Of a stretch of 33,395 nt of DNA, positions 1 through 7,099 are shown piece by piece; position 1 is the stretch's first letter, and each line of letters opens with the position of its first letter. This DNA is from JABCPO02 sp052174015. Lineage in GTDB: Bacteria > Bacillota > Clostridia > TANB77 > CAG-508. The DNA lies in NCBI GenBank assembly GCA_052174015.1, contig JBQMXM010000010.1, positions 1 through 33,395 on the forward strand, given 5' to 3'. The notes under the pieces were generated by a model. That model was given only the letters and a program-made list of their open reading frames with translations. It had not been told where the DNA came from and ran no database searches. The translations under genes were made by a program, and so were the position numbers.

Positions 1-35
1 AAATAATATCTAATTTAAAATTATTATAAATTTTA

Positions 36-61
36 GGCAAACTGTATAAGTTTGTCTTTTT
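36..61 (+). terminator. Rho-independent terminator of an upstream gene
   Basis: An 8-bp stem (36-43 with 49-56, one G-T pair) closes a 5-nt loop and runs straight into a T tract (57-61). It most likely ends a transcript entering from outside the window, so the first gene here probably starts a new unit. Confidence 0.7.
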
Positions 62-153
62 ATATAATATTGAAAGAAAAGTGGAATAAATAATAAATTA
101 AATTTATAGAGTTTTTTTTATTTTAAAATTAATAGTAGAAAGGAGGTAAAACT

Positions 154-777
154 ATGGTATTAAATTTGGATAAAGAGAGTATTTTAACATTTGAATTAAA
201 TAAAAAATTCAAAAAATACAATTTAAGTATAAAGATTAAGAATAAGTATCTTAGTTATGAAGTGTTTTCAAAAATCAAGTATGAAGATATTATGACTATC
301 ATAGAAAATGTTGAAAATATGCTGTTTTGTGAATATATAAATGTTAGAGATATTGAACTTAATAGGATAAGATTAGAATTTGATGAATTTGAAACTAAGA
401 TTAAATTAGTCATTAAAATCTTTGAAGATCAAGAATATATAATAAATCTTAACAGGGAAGATGTAATAAATATTTATAATTATTTAACAAACTATATGAA
501 AACTTTAAACAAGGTTAATATGATTGATTTTTACAAGAAGTATACTTATGTGGAAGTTAGATATATAGATGTACATAGTTCTAGGAGATATTCATATATT
601 TCTGAAGACAAAAGTATTAGAATTGGTGATATTGTATATGTTGATAGAGCAGGAACAAAATGTTTAGCAGTAGTTGAGAATAGATGCGACTATTATTATG
701 AAGATGCCCCATATCCAATTTTACAAACTAAAAGAGTATTAAAAATAGTAACTAGAGCAGGAAAATATATAGATTAA
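154..777 (+). CDS. Hypothetical protein with a C-terminal beta-rich domain
   Basis: A 207-residue protein whose start is set by a strong AAAGGAGG site at 139-146, 7 nt before the ATG. It has no signal peptide or membrane segment. Residues 1-115 are lysine-, isoleucine- and asparagine-rich with no motif I recognise. Residues 130-205 look like a small beta-barrel: a tyrosine-rich strand (VEVRYIDVHSSRRYSYI), then RIGDIVYVDRAGTKCLAVVE, then YYYEDAPYPILQTKRV. That pattern (a GD-V-V strand pair followed by an acidic stretch, AP-P and K) resembles small KOW/SH3-like domains in uncharacterised Firmicute and phage proteins, but I cannot name a family. It appears to be a single-gene unit between a terminator and the endoQ promoter. 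Function unknown. Confidence 0.75.
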   Translation: MVLNLDKESILTFELNKKFKKYNLSIKIKNKYLSYEVFSKIKYEDIMTIIENVENMLFCEYINVRDIELNRIRLEFDEFETKIKLVIKIFEDQEYIINLNREDVINIYNYLTNYMKTLNKVNMIDFYKKYTYVEVRYIDVHSSRRYSYISEDKSIRIGDIVYVDRAGTKCLAVVENRCDYYYEDAPYPILQTKRVLKIVTRAGKYID

Positions 778-848
778 AAATTGCCTTAAAATTAATATAT
801 AGAAGTATAGAAATATAATAATAAAAAATTAAAGAAAAGAAGATGTTA

Positions 849-877
849 AAAGGAATATTTTTAAGCATATTTCCTTT
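849..877 (+). terminator. Weak hairpin after the first gene
   Basis: A stem of at least 7 bp (AAAGGAA 849-855 with TTCCTTT 871-877, extended with a bulge) lies 70 nt after the first stop codon. The T tract after it is poor, so termination here is uncertain. Confidence 0.3.
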
Positions 878-886
878 AAGTTAGTA

Positions 887-915
887 TTTACTTTTTAATA
901 AAAAAATGATATAAT
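887..915 (+). promoter_or_regulatory. Promoter of the endoQ-like gene
   Basis: TTTACT (887-892), a 17-nt spacer and TATAAT (910-915), with an extended -10 TG at 907-908. Transcription should start near 922, at the foot of a 7-bp hairpin (921-927 with 934-940). That gives a leader of about 140 nt before the start codon at 1066. Confidence 0.7.
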
Positions 916-981
916 ATGCATAGGTTAAAAGGATAACCTAAAAGTGATTTTAAAGTCAACAAAACCAATTTTTTATACAAC

Positions 982-1017
982 ATGTACACTAAAATGTACG
1001 GAATGTACTAAATGTAC
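982..1017 (+). repeat. Four ATGTAC repeats in the endoQ leader
   Basis: The hexamer ATGTAC occurs at 982-987, 994-999, 1003-1008 and 1012-1017, so start-to-start spacing is 12, 9 and 9 nt. The core GTAC is self-complementary, so copies could pair with each other in the RNA or serve as a protein-binding array. They lie inside the predicted leader, just upstream of a terminator-like hairpin. Confidence 0.6.
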
Positions 1018-1022
1018 AAAGA

Positions 1023-1044
1023 GGGAAGTAATTTCCCTTTTTTT
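1023..1044 (+). terminator. Leader terminator / attenuator before endoQ-like gene
   Basis: GGGAA (1023-1027) pairs with TTCCC (1033-1037) around a 5-nt loop and is followed by seven Ts (1038-1044). It sits 11 nt before the GGAGG ribosome binding site (1056-1060). It lies between promoter and gene, so it should limit readthrough into the coding region: an attenuator, or the end of a short leader RNA. Confidence 0.55.
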
Positions 1045-1065
1045 ATAGGCTTTTTGGAGGTTAGA

Positions 1066-2295
1066 ATGAAAGTATTTGCAGACTTACACATACATATAGG
1101 GAGAGCAGGAAATAATAAGCCTGTAAAAATAACTGCTTCAAAAGATTTAACTTTTGAAAATATAGTTAAAACAGCAGCACATACTAAAGGATTATCATTA
1201 ATAGGTATTATAGATTGTGCATCACCATATGTTATAGATGATATAAAAAAGTTTTTAAAAAATAATATAGCATATGAACAAAAACAAGGTGGTATAATTT
1301 ATGATAATAAGATATGTGTACTTTTAGGTTCAGAAGTAGAAACAGAAGAAATAGACGAAAAAGGACAAAAAGGATTAGCACATAATGTTTGTTTTTTTAA
1401 ACACTTAAAAGATATAGAAAAATTTTCAAATATTATGCAAAAATATATAACTAATATAACATTAAGTACACAACACGCAAGACTATCAGGATATGACTTG
1501 ATAGATATTGTAAGTGAATGTAATGGTATTTTAATACCAGCACATATATTTACACCATTTAAAAGCTATTATGGAAATTGTACAGATAGATTAAAAAATA
1601 TATTTAAAGAAAAGTTGTGTAAAATTAAAGCAGTAGAACTTGGACTTAGTGCAGATACATTTTTGGCAGATACAATAAGTGAATTAAAAGATTTTAAATT
1701 TTTAACAAATTCAGATGCACATTCATTACCAAAAATAGCTAGAGAATATAATTTACTTGAACTTGAAGAAATTTCTTTTGAAGCATTTGAAAAATTAATA
1801 AATGGTAAAGGTATAAAAGGAGATGAAAAAAATTATATAATCTCTAATTATGGATTAAATGCAAGTTTAGGTAAATATAATAGGACATATTGTGATGGCT
1901 GTGAAAGTTTAAGTACTATTATCCAAGAAGAAAAAATATTAAAAAATGGCAATAAAAAGATTATAAAAAAGTGTATTAAATGTGGTTCAAATAAAATAGT
2001 TAAAGGAGTACAAGATAGGATAGAAGAAATATCAGATCAAAAACTAAAATCTCCAAAAGACAGACCACCATATATTTATCAAGTACCATTAGAATTTATT
2101 CCAAAAGTTGGAAAGAAAACATATAATAAGATGTTAGATATATATTTAACAGAAATGAATGTGTTGCATAAAGCTAAAATAGAGGACTTAAAAGAAGATT
2201 TTGGAGTAGAGATTGCAAGTAAAATTTTAGATATGAGAAACAATAATCTTAAATTTAAAGCAGGTGGTGGGGGAAACTATGGAAATATATTGTAA
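1066..2295 (+). CDS. Endonuclease Q-like PHP-domain protein
   Basis: A 409-residue protein of the bacterial YqxK/endonuclease Q family, in which characterised members nick DNA beside deaminated bases. A PHP metal-binding domain opens the protein (DLHIHIGR, D6, H8, H10), with further metal-site-like histidines in STQHARLSG, PAHIFTPF and SDAHSLP. A zinc ribbon follows (C276-x2-C279 and C303-x2-C306), then a helix-hairpin-helix segment (FIPKVGKKTYNKML) and the family's typical glycine-rich tail. The ATG at 1066 is preceded by GGAGG at 1056-1060; an in-frame upstream start at 1012 would run through the leader terminator and is unlikely. Bacillus also keeps this gene close to xerD, matching the next gene here. 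The activity is inferred from the family. Confidence 0.85.
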   Translation: MKVFADLHIHIGRAGNNKPVKITASKDLTFENIVKTAAHTKGLSLIGIIDCASPYVIDDIKKFLKNNIAYEQKQGGIIYDNKICVLLGSEVETEEIDEKGQKGLAHNVCFFKHLKDIEKFSNIMQKYITNITLSTQHARLSGYDLIDIVSECNGILIPAHIFTPFKSYYGNCTDRLKNIFKEKLCKIKAVELGLSADTFLADTISELKDFKFLTNSDAHSLPKIAREYNLLELEEISFEAFEKLINGKGIKGDEKNYIISNYGLNASLGKYNRTYCDGCESLSTIIQEEKILKNGNKKIIKKCIKCGSNKIVKGVQDRIEEISDQKLKSPKDRPPYIYQVPLEFIPKVGKKTYNKMLDIYLTEMNVLHKAKIEDLKEDFGVEIASKILDMRNNNLKFKAGGGGNYGNIL

Positions 2296-2332
2296 TTAAA
2301 TGTTAAAAAATAGATAAATAACTAAAAAAGTG

Positions 2333-2361
2333 TTTACATATTTTAGAAAATCTGATATAAC
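2333..2361 (+). promoter_or_regulatory. Promoter of xerD-like gene
   Basis: TTTACA (2333-2338), 17-nt spacer, TATAAC (2356-2361) with an extended -10 TG at 2353-2354, placed 76 nt before the xerD start codon. Confidence 0.6.
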
Positions 2362-2436
2362 TATTAATAGAAGTAAAACTTTTATGTAAATTGTTCCAAA
2401 CACATAAAAATTATTAAACTAGAAAGGAAATGGGGA

Positions 2437-3309
2437 ATGGAAAAAACAGTAGTAGAAGAATACTTAGCATTCATAACAGATACAAAAAAATTATCAAATA
2501 ACACATTACAAGCATACAAGAGAGATTTAAAGAAATTTTTAAAATTTATAGATAATCAAGATGTACAATTAGAAAATGCAACATCTGAATTAATTTCAGA
2601 ATATATAGAAACATTAAAAGCGGAACAAATGAAACCATCTACTATTTCAAGAAACTTAGCAACTTTAAGATCATTATATAGTTATCTGACTAGAAAAAAA
2701 GTTATAGCTAAAGATCCAACAATACAAGTAGAATCCCCAAAGATAATAAAAAATACACCAACAATATTATCATCAAATGAAATAGAATTATTATTATCTC
2801 AACCAAATGTTTCAGATTTAAAAGGAATTAGAGATAAGGCAATGTTAGAATTTGCTTATGCAACAGGTATGAGAGTAACAGAAATGATTAATTTAGATTT
2901 AAAAGATGTTAACTTAGTAGACTCTTATGTAGTATGTAACGAAGGATATGCCAAAAGAGTTGTACCAGTAGGAAATTTAGCTAAACAAGCATTAGAAAGA
3001 TATTTAGACGAATCAAGACAATATTTAATAAAAACAGATGAAGAACCAGCCCTTTTTGTTAATTTAATGGGACAAAGATTAACAAGACAAGGATTTTGGA
3101 AAATAATTAAATTCTATAAAGAACAAGCACATATAGATAAAGAAATAACACCACATATCTTGAGACATTCATTTGCAACACACTTATTAGAAAATGGTGC
3201 AGATATGAGAGCAGTTCAAACAATGCTAGGACATTCAGATATATCATCAACACAAGTATACTTACAATGTGTAGATGATGCATATAAAGGTAATCATCCA
3301 AGAGCATAG
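2437..3309 (+). CDS. xerD: XerD-type tyrosine recombinase
   Basis: A 290-residue site-specific tyrosine recombinase, probably the one that resolves chromosome dimers at dif with a XerC partner at the division septum. Residues 1-85 form the SAM-like DNA-binding domain (VEEYLAFI, LSNNTLQAYKRDLKKF). The catalytic domain shows R146 (TGMRVTE), H240-x-x-R243 (HILRHSFATHLL), H266 (LGHSDISS) and the nucleophile Y275. The beta-hairpin lysine, normally in a GKGxKER motif, is not where expected: the segment reads NEGYAKRVVPV and a glutamate (E169) stands in its place. The C terminus ends in HPRA as in XerD, and length is normal. The ATG at 2437 follows AAAGGAAA at 2423-2430. The neighbouring endoQ-like gene supports the chromosomal xerD identity rather than a mobile-element integrase. 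Confidence 0.88.
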   Translation: MEKTVVEEYLAFITDTKKLSNNTLQAYKRDLKKFLKFIDNQDVQLENATSELISEYIETLKAEQMKPSTISRNLATLRSLYSYLTRKKVIAKDPTIQVESPKIIKNTPTILSSNEIELLLSQPNVSDLKGIRDKAMLEFAYATGMRVTEMINLDLKDVNLVDSYVVCNEGYAKRVVPVGNLAKQALERYLDESRQYLIKTDEEPALFVNLMGQRLTRQGFWKIIKFYKEQAHIDKEITPHILRHSFATHLLENGADMRAVQTMLGHSDISSTQVYLQCVDDAYKGNHPRA

Positions 3310-3339
3310 GTAGAATACTATAATAAATACTAATATAAA

Positions 3340-3368
3340 TTGACAAAACTATTAAAAAAATATATAAT
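3340..3368 (+). promoter_or_regulatory. Consensus promoter of rpmF
   Basis: TTGACA (3340-3345), exactly 17 nt, TATAAT (3363-3368): a perfect match to the housekeeping sigma consensus, 64 nt before the rpmF start. Confidence 0.85.
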
Positions 3369-3432
3369 GATTAAGTAATAATTTTTAATATAATTTGAAT
3401 TTAAAATATATAAATATATAAAGGAGGACATA

Positions 3433-3615
3433 ATGGCAGTACCAAAAAGAAATCATTCAAATAGAAGAACTGCATTAAGAAGAGCACATTGGAAAATAGA
3501 AGCAGCAAATTTAAAAAATTGTCCAAATTGCGGTGCAAAAGTATTACCTCATAGAGCATGTGCTAAATGTGGAATGTATAAAGGTGAAAAAATATTAAAC
3601 ATTAAAGAAGATTAA
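3433..3615 (+). CDS. rpmF: 50S ribosomal protein L32
   Basis: A 60-residue protein of the normal length for L32, a small protein of the large ribosomal subunit. It opens with the family signature MAVPKRNHSNRRTALRRAHW and keeps the zinc-binding pairs C-P-N-C (residues 34-37) and C-A-K-C (47-50), so this is the zinc-containing form. AAGGAGGA lies 5-6 nt before the ATG. It is transcribed from its own consensus promoter and followed by a hairpin terminator at 3664-3689. The fapR/plsX or yceD partners often found with rpmF are absent from this window. Confidence 0.97.
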   Translation: MAVPKRNHSNRRTALRRAHWKIEAANLKNCPNCGAKVLPHRACAKCGMYKGEKILNIKED

Positions 3616-3663
3616 TTATAATAAATAATGAATAAATTTTTAGTGATATGAAAAAGTATAAAG

Positions 3664-3689
3664 AAAATGTTAATAATAACATTTTTTTT
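3664..3689 (+). terminator. Terminator of rpmF, abutting tmRNA
   Basis: A 9-bp stem (3664-3672 with 3677-3685, loop ATAA) merges into eight Ts (3682-3689). It ends 7 nt before the mature tmRNA 5' end. Confidence 0.7.
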
Positions 3690-3696
3690 ATTATAT

Positions 3697-4051
3697 GGGG
3701 ATGTAATGGTATCGACGGCAATAAATTATATATTGTAAGCTATGAGGAGTGAATACCTAAAATTCAAAAATTAAAATTAAACGCAGAAAAAAAACAATTA
3801 GCATATGCTGCTTAGTTTAGACTACACAGCATACATCTAAATAATATATGCTATTTTATATTATTATAGGTGTCATTATATAAATAGCAAATATCATGAG
3901 TTTTGTATTGTAATGATATTTTAATAAATACAAAAAAATATATATTTTTTGCTTAATTTGGTATATATTTTAATTTAAATTAAGCTATTCATAGAAGAAA
4001 GCAATATATGTTTTTGTTCGGAACGGAGTTCGATTCTCCGCATCTCCACCA
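3697..4051 (+). ncRNA. ssrA: Transfer-messenger RNA (tmRNA)
   Basis: The RNA that rescues stalled ribosomes. The 5' end GGGGATG (3697-3703) pairs with CATCTCC (4041-4047) to form the acceptor stem, and the 3' end ACCA is encoded (4048-4051). The D-loop-like segment TGGTATCGACGG and the T arm (CGGAG, TTCGATT, CTCCG) are both clear. The resume codon is read as GCA at 3783, giving the tag AEKKQLAYAA and a TAG stop at 3813-3815. The stop is not doubled, and the tag ends in YAA rather than the usual LAA. The AT-rich part between 3820 and 3990 should hold the pseudoknots. No separate promoter is clear: a TATAAA at 3657-3662 lacks a good -35 box. Total length, 355 nt, is normal. Confidence 0.96.
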
Positions 4052-4161
4052 TTAATATTACAAAATTCAAATAATTATATAATTTATGAATTAAATATAT
4101 TTAAAATGATATATATAATGTATAATATATGTAAGTTAAAATATATGAAAAGGTATACAAT

Positions 4162-4827
4162 ATGAAAAACACAACAGAAAAAAACAATCTAGATAAAAAA
4201 ACAAATAAAAAACAAATAATATCTACAACCCTATTTATTATATATATAATTTGTATAATATTTTCAGTAGTAATATATGTACAAAATGTAAAAGTAAATA
4301 AGGCTAAAAACAAAGAAGAAAAAATATTAAAAAAGACTAATGTTATACAAGATAATATTGTAAAAGAATTTCAAATGGATATAGCCTTTACAAATGAAGA
4401 ATATAAGTTTGAAAAAAATGAAAAAGAATATGAAAAAAAATTAGATAAAACAAATAAGGATAAAGACAAAAAAGAAAATTTATCTAAATTGAAAGAAGAT
4501 GAAGATAAAGAAAAAGATATTAATATATCATATCTAATTCAAGTATCTAAAGATTCAAAAGTATTAAATATAGTATATACATTAAAAACTAACAATATTC
4601 AAAATATATCATTAGAAAAAGAAAGATTGAATAACCAAGTTAAAGAAGAAAATTTTAAATTTAAAGAATTAGAATTTGAAACACAAAAAGAAAACGATAC
4701 ATATATATTAAAAACAGATATTTCAGTATATAATGGACAAAATAGTACAAATACAATTGAAAAATTAAATAAGATATTTAAAATTAAAAAATTTAAAATA
4801 ATGCAAATATCTAAAAATAATCTATAA
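4162..4827 (+). CDS. Membrane-anchored hypothetical protein
   Basis: A 221-residue protein with a short basic, asparagine-rich N terminus (residues 1-18), one hydrophobic helix (about 19-42) and an extracytoplasmic or cytoplasmic remainder very rich in Lys and Glu. Residues 90-120 are an almost pure K/E/D stretch, likely a charged coil. The C-terminal part (about 120-221) alternates polar and hydrophobic residues and may be a small alpha/beta domain. The ribosome binding site is weak (AAAAGG, 9 nt upstream). TATAAT-like boxes at 4113-4126 could be the promoter. It converges on the small minus-strand genes across a 17-bp inverted repeat. I do not recognise a family. Confidence 0.7.
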   Translation: MKNTTEKNNLDKKTNKKQIISTTLFIIYIICIIFSVVIYVQNVKVNKAKNKEEKILKKTNVIQDNIVKEFQMDIAFTNEEYKFEKNEKEYEKKLDKTNKDKDKKENLSKLKEDEDKEKDINISYLIQVSKDSKVLNIVYTLKTNNIQNISLEKERLNNQVKEENFKFKELEFETQKENDTYILKTDISVYNGQNSTNTIEKLNKIFKIKKFKIMQISKNNL

Positions 4828-4854
4828 GTAAAATAAAATTAAGTATAAAATGAA

Positions 4855-4893
4855 AATAACTACTGTTTACTGTTATAGTAAATGGTAGTTATT
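4855..4893. terminator. Long inverted repeat between convergent genes
   Basis: A 17-bp stem (4855-4871 with 4877-4893, two G-T pairs, loop GTTAT) sits between the plus-strand gene ending at 4827 and the minus-strand gene ending at 4927. Read on the minus strand it is followed by a T-rich run, so it probably terminates the minus-strand operon. It may also act on the plus strand. Confidence 0.65.
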
Positions 4894-4926
4894 AACAATT
4901 ATCTATTAATAATATATATTTTAATA

Positions 4927-5208
4927 CTATATATTAAAATCAGCTGTTAACTTTGATGCAACTTCATTAGATAAAAGATTTTTACCTCTTAAATTAGAAT
5001 ATAGTTTTAAAACACCTTCTTTACCTTGAGTCTTTTCAACATTTTTAAAATTGTTGTAATATTTAGCATAAAATTGATCAAAACTTGCCTTTTTATTTGT
5101 ATTAAAATAGAATGTACCAATATTATATGTAAATAGAGCTATTGATATAAAAAATATAATAATAGCTGTTAAAATTCCTAAAATTATTGCTTGTATATTT
5201 GTTTTCAT
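4927..5208 (-). CDS. Small single-span membrane protein
   Basis: A 93-residue protein starting MKTNIQAII. The ATG at 5208 lies 6 nt after AAAGGA (5215-5220). An upstream in-frame TTG at 5223 is less likely because it would overlap that site. One strongly hydrophobic helix covers about residues 6-28. The rest is an outside, moderately basic domain with FDQFYAKYYNNFKNVEKTQGKEGVLKLYSNL, and may form two or three amphipathic helices. It is the last gene of a three-gene minus-strand cluster of tiny membrane proteins. Unknown function; no cysteines or catalytic motif visible. Confidence 0.65.
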   Translation of the reverse strand: MKTNIQAIILGILTAIIIFFISIALFTYNIGTFYFNTNKKASFDQFYAKYYNNFKNVEKTQGKEGVLKLYSNLRGKNLLSNEVASKLTADFNI

Positions 5209-5231
5209 AATTTTTCCTTTCAATATATATT

Positions 5232-5429
5232 TTATTTAAATAATTCTGTAAATGCACCTAAAACTAAATTTATACGGTCATCATTTTTCATATTTTTAGT
5301 ATTATAGTAATTATATTGTCTAATTTCACCATAATTTTTTATTTTATATATGTATAATGTATTTAATACTAATAATGTTATTAATATAGTACAAATATAT
5401 ATACAAAATGTTTTTTTACTTATTTTCAT
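5232..5429 (-). CDS. Small single-span membrane protein
   Basis: A 65-residue protein with a strong AGGAGG site 5 nt before its ATG at 5429. Residues 1-6 are basic, residues 7-28 form one hydrophobic helix, and residues 29-65 are a short tail rich in Tyr and Asn (YNYYNTKNMKNDDRINLVLGAFTELF). The topology is N-in with a tail outside, similar to its downstream neighbour but without obvious sequence similarity. Only 23 nt separate it from the 93-residue gene, so the two are probably cotranscribed. Function unknown. Confidence 0.6.
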   Translation of the reverse strand: MKISKKTFCIYICTILITLLVLNTLYIYKIKNYGEIRQYNYYNTKNMKNDDRINLVLGAFTELFK

Positions 5430-5488
5430 ATTTCCTCCTAAGTATGATTATTGATTATTTTAATTTGTTAATTAATTTTAATTTTAAT

Positions 5489-5665
5489 TTAAATAGTATA
5501 AAACATATTAAATTCTTTTAATGTAGTTAATATATAATATATACCAACAGATATTATAATAGCTAATATTGCTAGTGATATTGTTTTACAAAAAGCTACT
5601 TTAAAAGAAATAGTATTATTATCTATGTTTGTATCTATTTTAGTATCTTTATTATTTTTTTCCAT
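5489..5665 (-). CDS. Unlisted 58-residue membrane protein
   Basis: A short reading frame on the minus strand, easily missed because of its length. Its start ATG (5665-5663) lies 8 nt after AAAGGAG (5680-5674) and it stops with TAA at 5491-5489. It encodes a polar N terminus (MEKNNKDTKIDTNIDNNT), a hydrophobic helix around residues 25-47 (ISLAILAIIISVGIYYILTT) and a short tail LKEFNMFYTI. It is the first of three consecutive small single-span membrane protein genes. The good ribosome binding site, the same topology as its neighbours and the shared direction make it likely to be real. Confidence 0.6.
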   Translation of the reverse strand: MEKNNKDTKIDTNIDNNTISFKVAFCKTISLAILAIIISVGIYYILTTLKEFNMFYTI

Positions 5666-5701
5666 AGCATTATCTCCTTTTTATATTACTTACTTAATTA
5701 A

Positions 5702-5730
5702 TTAATATATTATTTAAAATGATATTTCAA
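5702..5730 (-). promoter_or_regulatory. Possible promoter of the minus-strand small-protein cluster
   Basis: On the minus strand TTGAAA (5730-5725), 17 nt and TATTAA (5707-5702) lie about 37 nt before the 58-residue gene. The -10 box is only a partial match. Confidence 0.35.
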
Positions 5731-5844
5731 TCTATTTTATAAATATATAATAATATGTTACAATATATATATATATAATATAAGAGATTATTAGGAACAT
5801 ATTATTTAGATTATTTAATTGTTTAAAAGTTTAGTACATAAATA

Positions 5845-5873
5845 TTTAAAATATAATTAAGGTGTGATATAAT
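5845..5873 (+). promoter_or_regulatory. Promoter of the cdaA operon
   Basis: An extended -10 TGATATAAT (5865-5873) with a weak TTTAAA -35 (5845-5850) at 17-nt spacing, 35 nt upstream of the small membrane protein gene that leads the cdaA operon. Confidence 0.55.
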
Positions 5874-5908
5874 ATATATATAATGGTGTAAAATAAGAGG
5901 AGATTAAG

Positions 5909-6106
5909 ATGTTAAAAAAGAAAAAAGAAACAAAAGAAGAAGAAATAGAAAAGATAGCAAAAGAAGCTACAAAAAAAGTAAAAAGAAAATATAGGTCAAG
6001 ACATAGTATATGGATTAGATTAAGTGCGATAGTGTTAATACTTGCAATGGTAATACCAGTTACTATGACAGTTATAATATATATACAAGCATTATTAGAA
6101 AAATAG
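5909..6106 (+). CDS. Small membrane protein leading the cdaA operon
   Basis: A 65-residue protein with AGAGGAG 6 nt before the ATG. Residues 1-32 are an intensely charged, probably helical cytoplasmic part (KKKKETKEEEIEKIAKEATK), followed by RKYRSRH. Residues 36-62 are one membrane helix (IWIRLSAIVLILAMVIP and following). It lies 22 nt upstream of cdaA and is almost certainly cotranscribed with it. CdaA in other Firmicutes is modulated by the membrane protein CdaR. This protein is far too small to be CdaR, but its position makes a role beside CdaA plausible. No family recognised. Confidence 0.7.
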   Translation: MLKKKKETKEEEIEKIAKEATKKVKRKYRSRHSIWIRLSAIVLILAMVIPVTMTVIIYIQALLEK

Positions 6107-6128
6107 TAATTTTAGAAAGAAGGAAAAT

Positions 6129-7085
6129 ATGAATGATTGGATAGAATTAGTTCCAAAAAATAATATTATTAGACACTATAAGTCTATATTTAATTTTGCA
6201 TCAAGTAAATTTAATGTATTTGAAGCGATTATGTCATGTATAGATGTATTTTTAGTTATATTTCTTTTAGTATTAATAGTTAAAAAATTAAAAGATACAA
6301 GAGTGTTACAATTATTTAAAGGAATAGTATTATTATTAATAGTAAATGTATTAAGTGATATATTAAAATTACCAATACTACATTTAATATTTTCATCAAT
6401 AACTACATATGGAATATTAATTTTAGTTATAATATTTCAACCCGAGCTTAGAAAAATGTTAGAACAAATAGGGACAAGAAAAATAAATAAATATTTAGGA
6501 TTTTCAAGTGAACAAAATTCAATTAAAATGAAAGAAAACATATATAAGATTGCAATAGCATGTATGGAGCTTGCAAAAACTAAAACAGGAGCATTAATTG
6601 TAATTGAAAAAGATATTAAAATTACTGAAATAATTCAAAATGGTATTCCAATAAATGCAGATGTATCAGTCCAACTATTAGAAAACATATTTGTTCCAAA
6701 TACCCCATTACATGACGGAGCAGTAGTAATTAGTGATGGAGTAATTAAATCAGCATGTTCTATCTTACCACTGACAGATGATGAGATTAATAAGGCATTT
6801 GGTACAAGACATAGAGCTGCATTAGGTATTTCAAAAAATAGTGATGCAATAGCAGTTGTAGTTTCAGAAGAAACAGGAAAAGTATCTGTTGCAAAAGATG
6901 GAACATTAATAGTAGATTTGAAAGAAGATGTACTTAAAAAAGTATTACTAAAAAATCTAATTATAGATGAAGATGAAGAAAATCAAAATACAATATTAAA
7001 ACAAATGAATAAAGTGAAGAAAAAGTTTAAAAAGACAAAAGCAAATACAATTAAACAATTAGAAAATGAAAGCAAAAATAATTAA
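6129..7085 (+). CDS. cdaA: Membrane-bound diadenylate cyclase CdaA
   Basis: A 318-residue protein that makes cyclic di-AMP from two ATP at the membrane. Residues 1-30 are an N-terminal extension, residues about 34-115 hold three membrane helices, and VIIFQPELRKMLEQIG leads into the DAC (DisA_N) domain at about 120-285. The catalytic motifs are intact: PLHDGA with D196 and GTRHRAALG with R227-H228-R229. The C terminus (about 285-318) is a lysine-rich tail beyond the usual 270-280 residue length. AGAAGGAAA lies before the ATG at 6129. The usual downstream cdaR and glmM are absent. Instead a small membrane protein precedes it and a DivIC-like gene follows 14 nt later. The matching phosphodiesterase gdpP is at 30.5-32.5 kb. 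Confidence 0.95.
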   Translation: MNDWIELVPKNNIIRHYKSIFNFASSKFNVFEAIMSCIDVFLVIFLLVLIVKKLKDTRVLQLFKGIVLLLIVNVLSDILKLPILHLIFSSITTYGILILVIIFQPELRKMLEQIGTRKINKYLGFSSEQNSIKMKENIYKIAIACMELAKTKTGALIVIEKDIKITEIIQNGIPINADVSVQLLENIFVPNTPLHDGAVVISDGVIKSACSILPLTDDEINKAFGTRHRAALGISKNSDAIAVVVSEETGKVSVAKDGTLIVDLKEDVLKKVLLKNLIIDEDEENQNTILKQMNKVKKKFKKTKANTIKQLENESKNN

Positions 7086-7099
7086 ATAAATGGAGAATT

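Noticed and set aside
1012..1065. N-terminal extension of the endoQ-like protein from an upstream ATG
   Set aside because: It would translate through the leader terminator hairpin and lacks a ribosome binding site; the ATG at 1066 has GGAGG at the right distance and begins with the conserved PHP motif region.
2437..3309. Integrase of a mobile element
   Set aside because: Length, the HPRA C terminus and the neighbouring endoQ-like gene fit the housekeeping XerD; no att repeats or cargo genes were found.
3107..3346. Minus-strand frame of 79 residues over the end of xerD
   Set aside because: It overlaps a clearly conserved gene, is dominated by hydrophobic and Tyr/Leu/His codons from antisense A-rich DNA, and has no ribosome binding site. 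Other antisense frames over core genes were dropped for the same reason.
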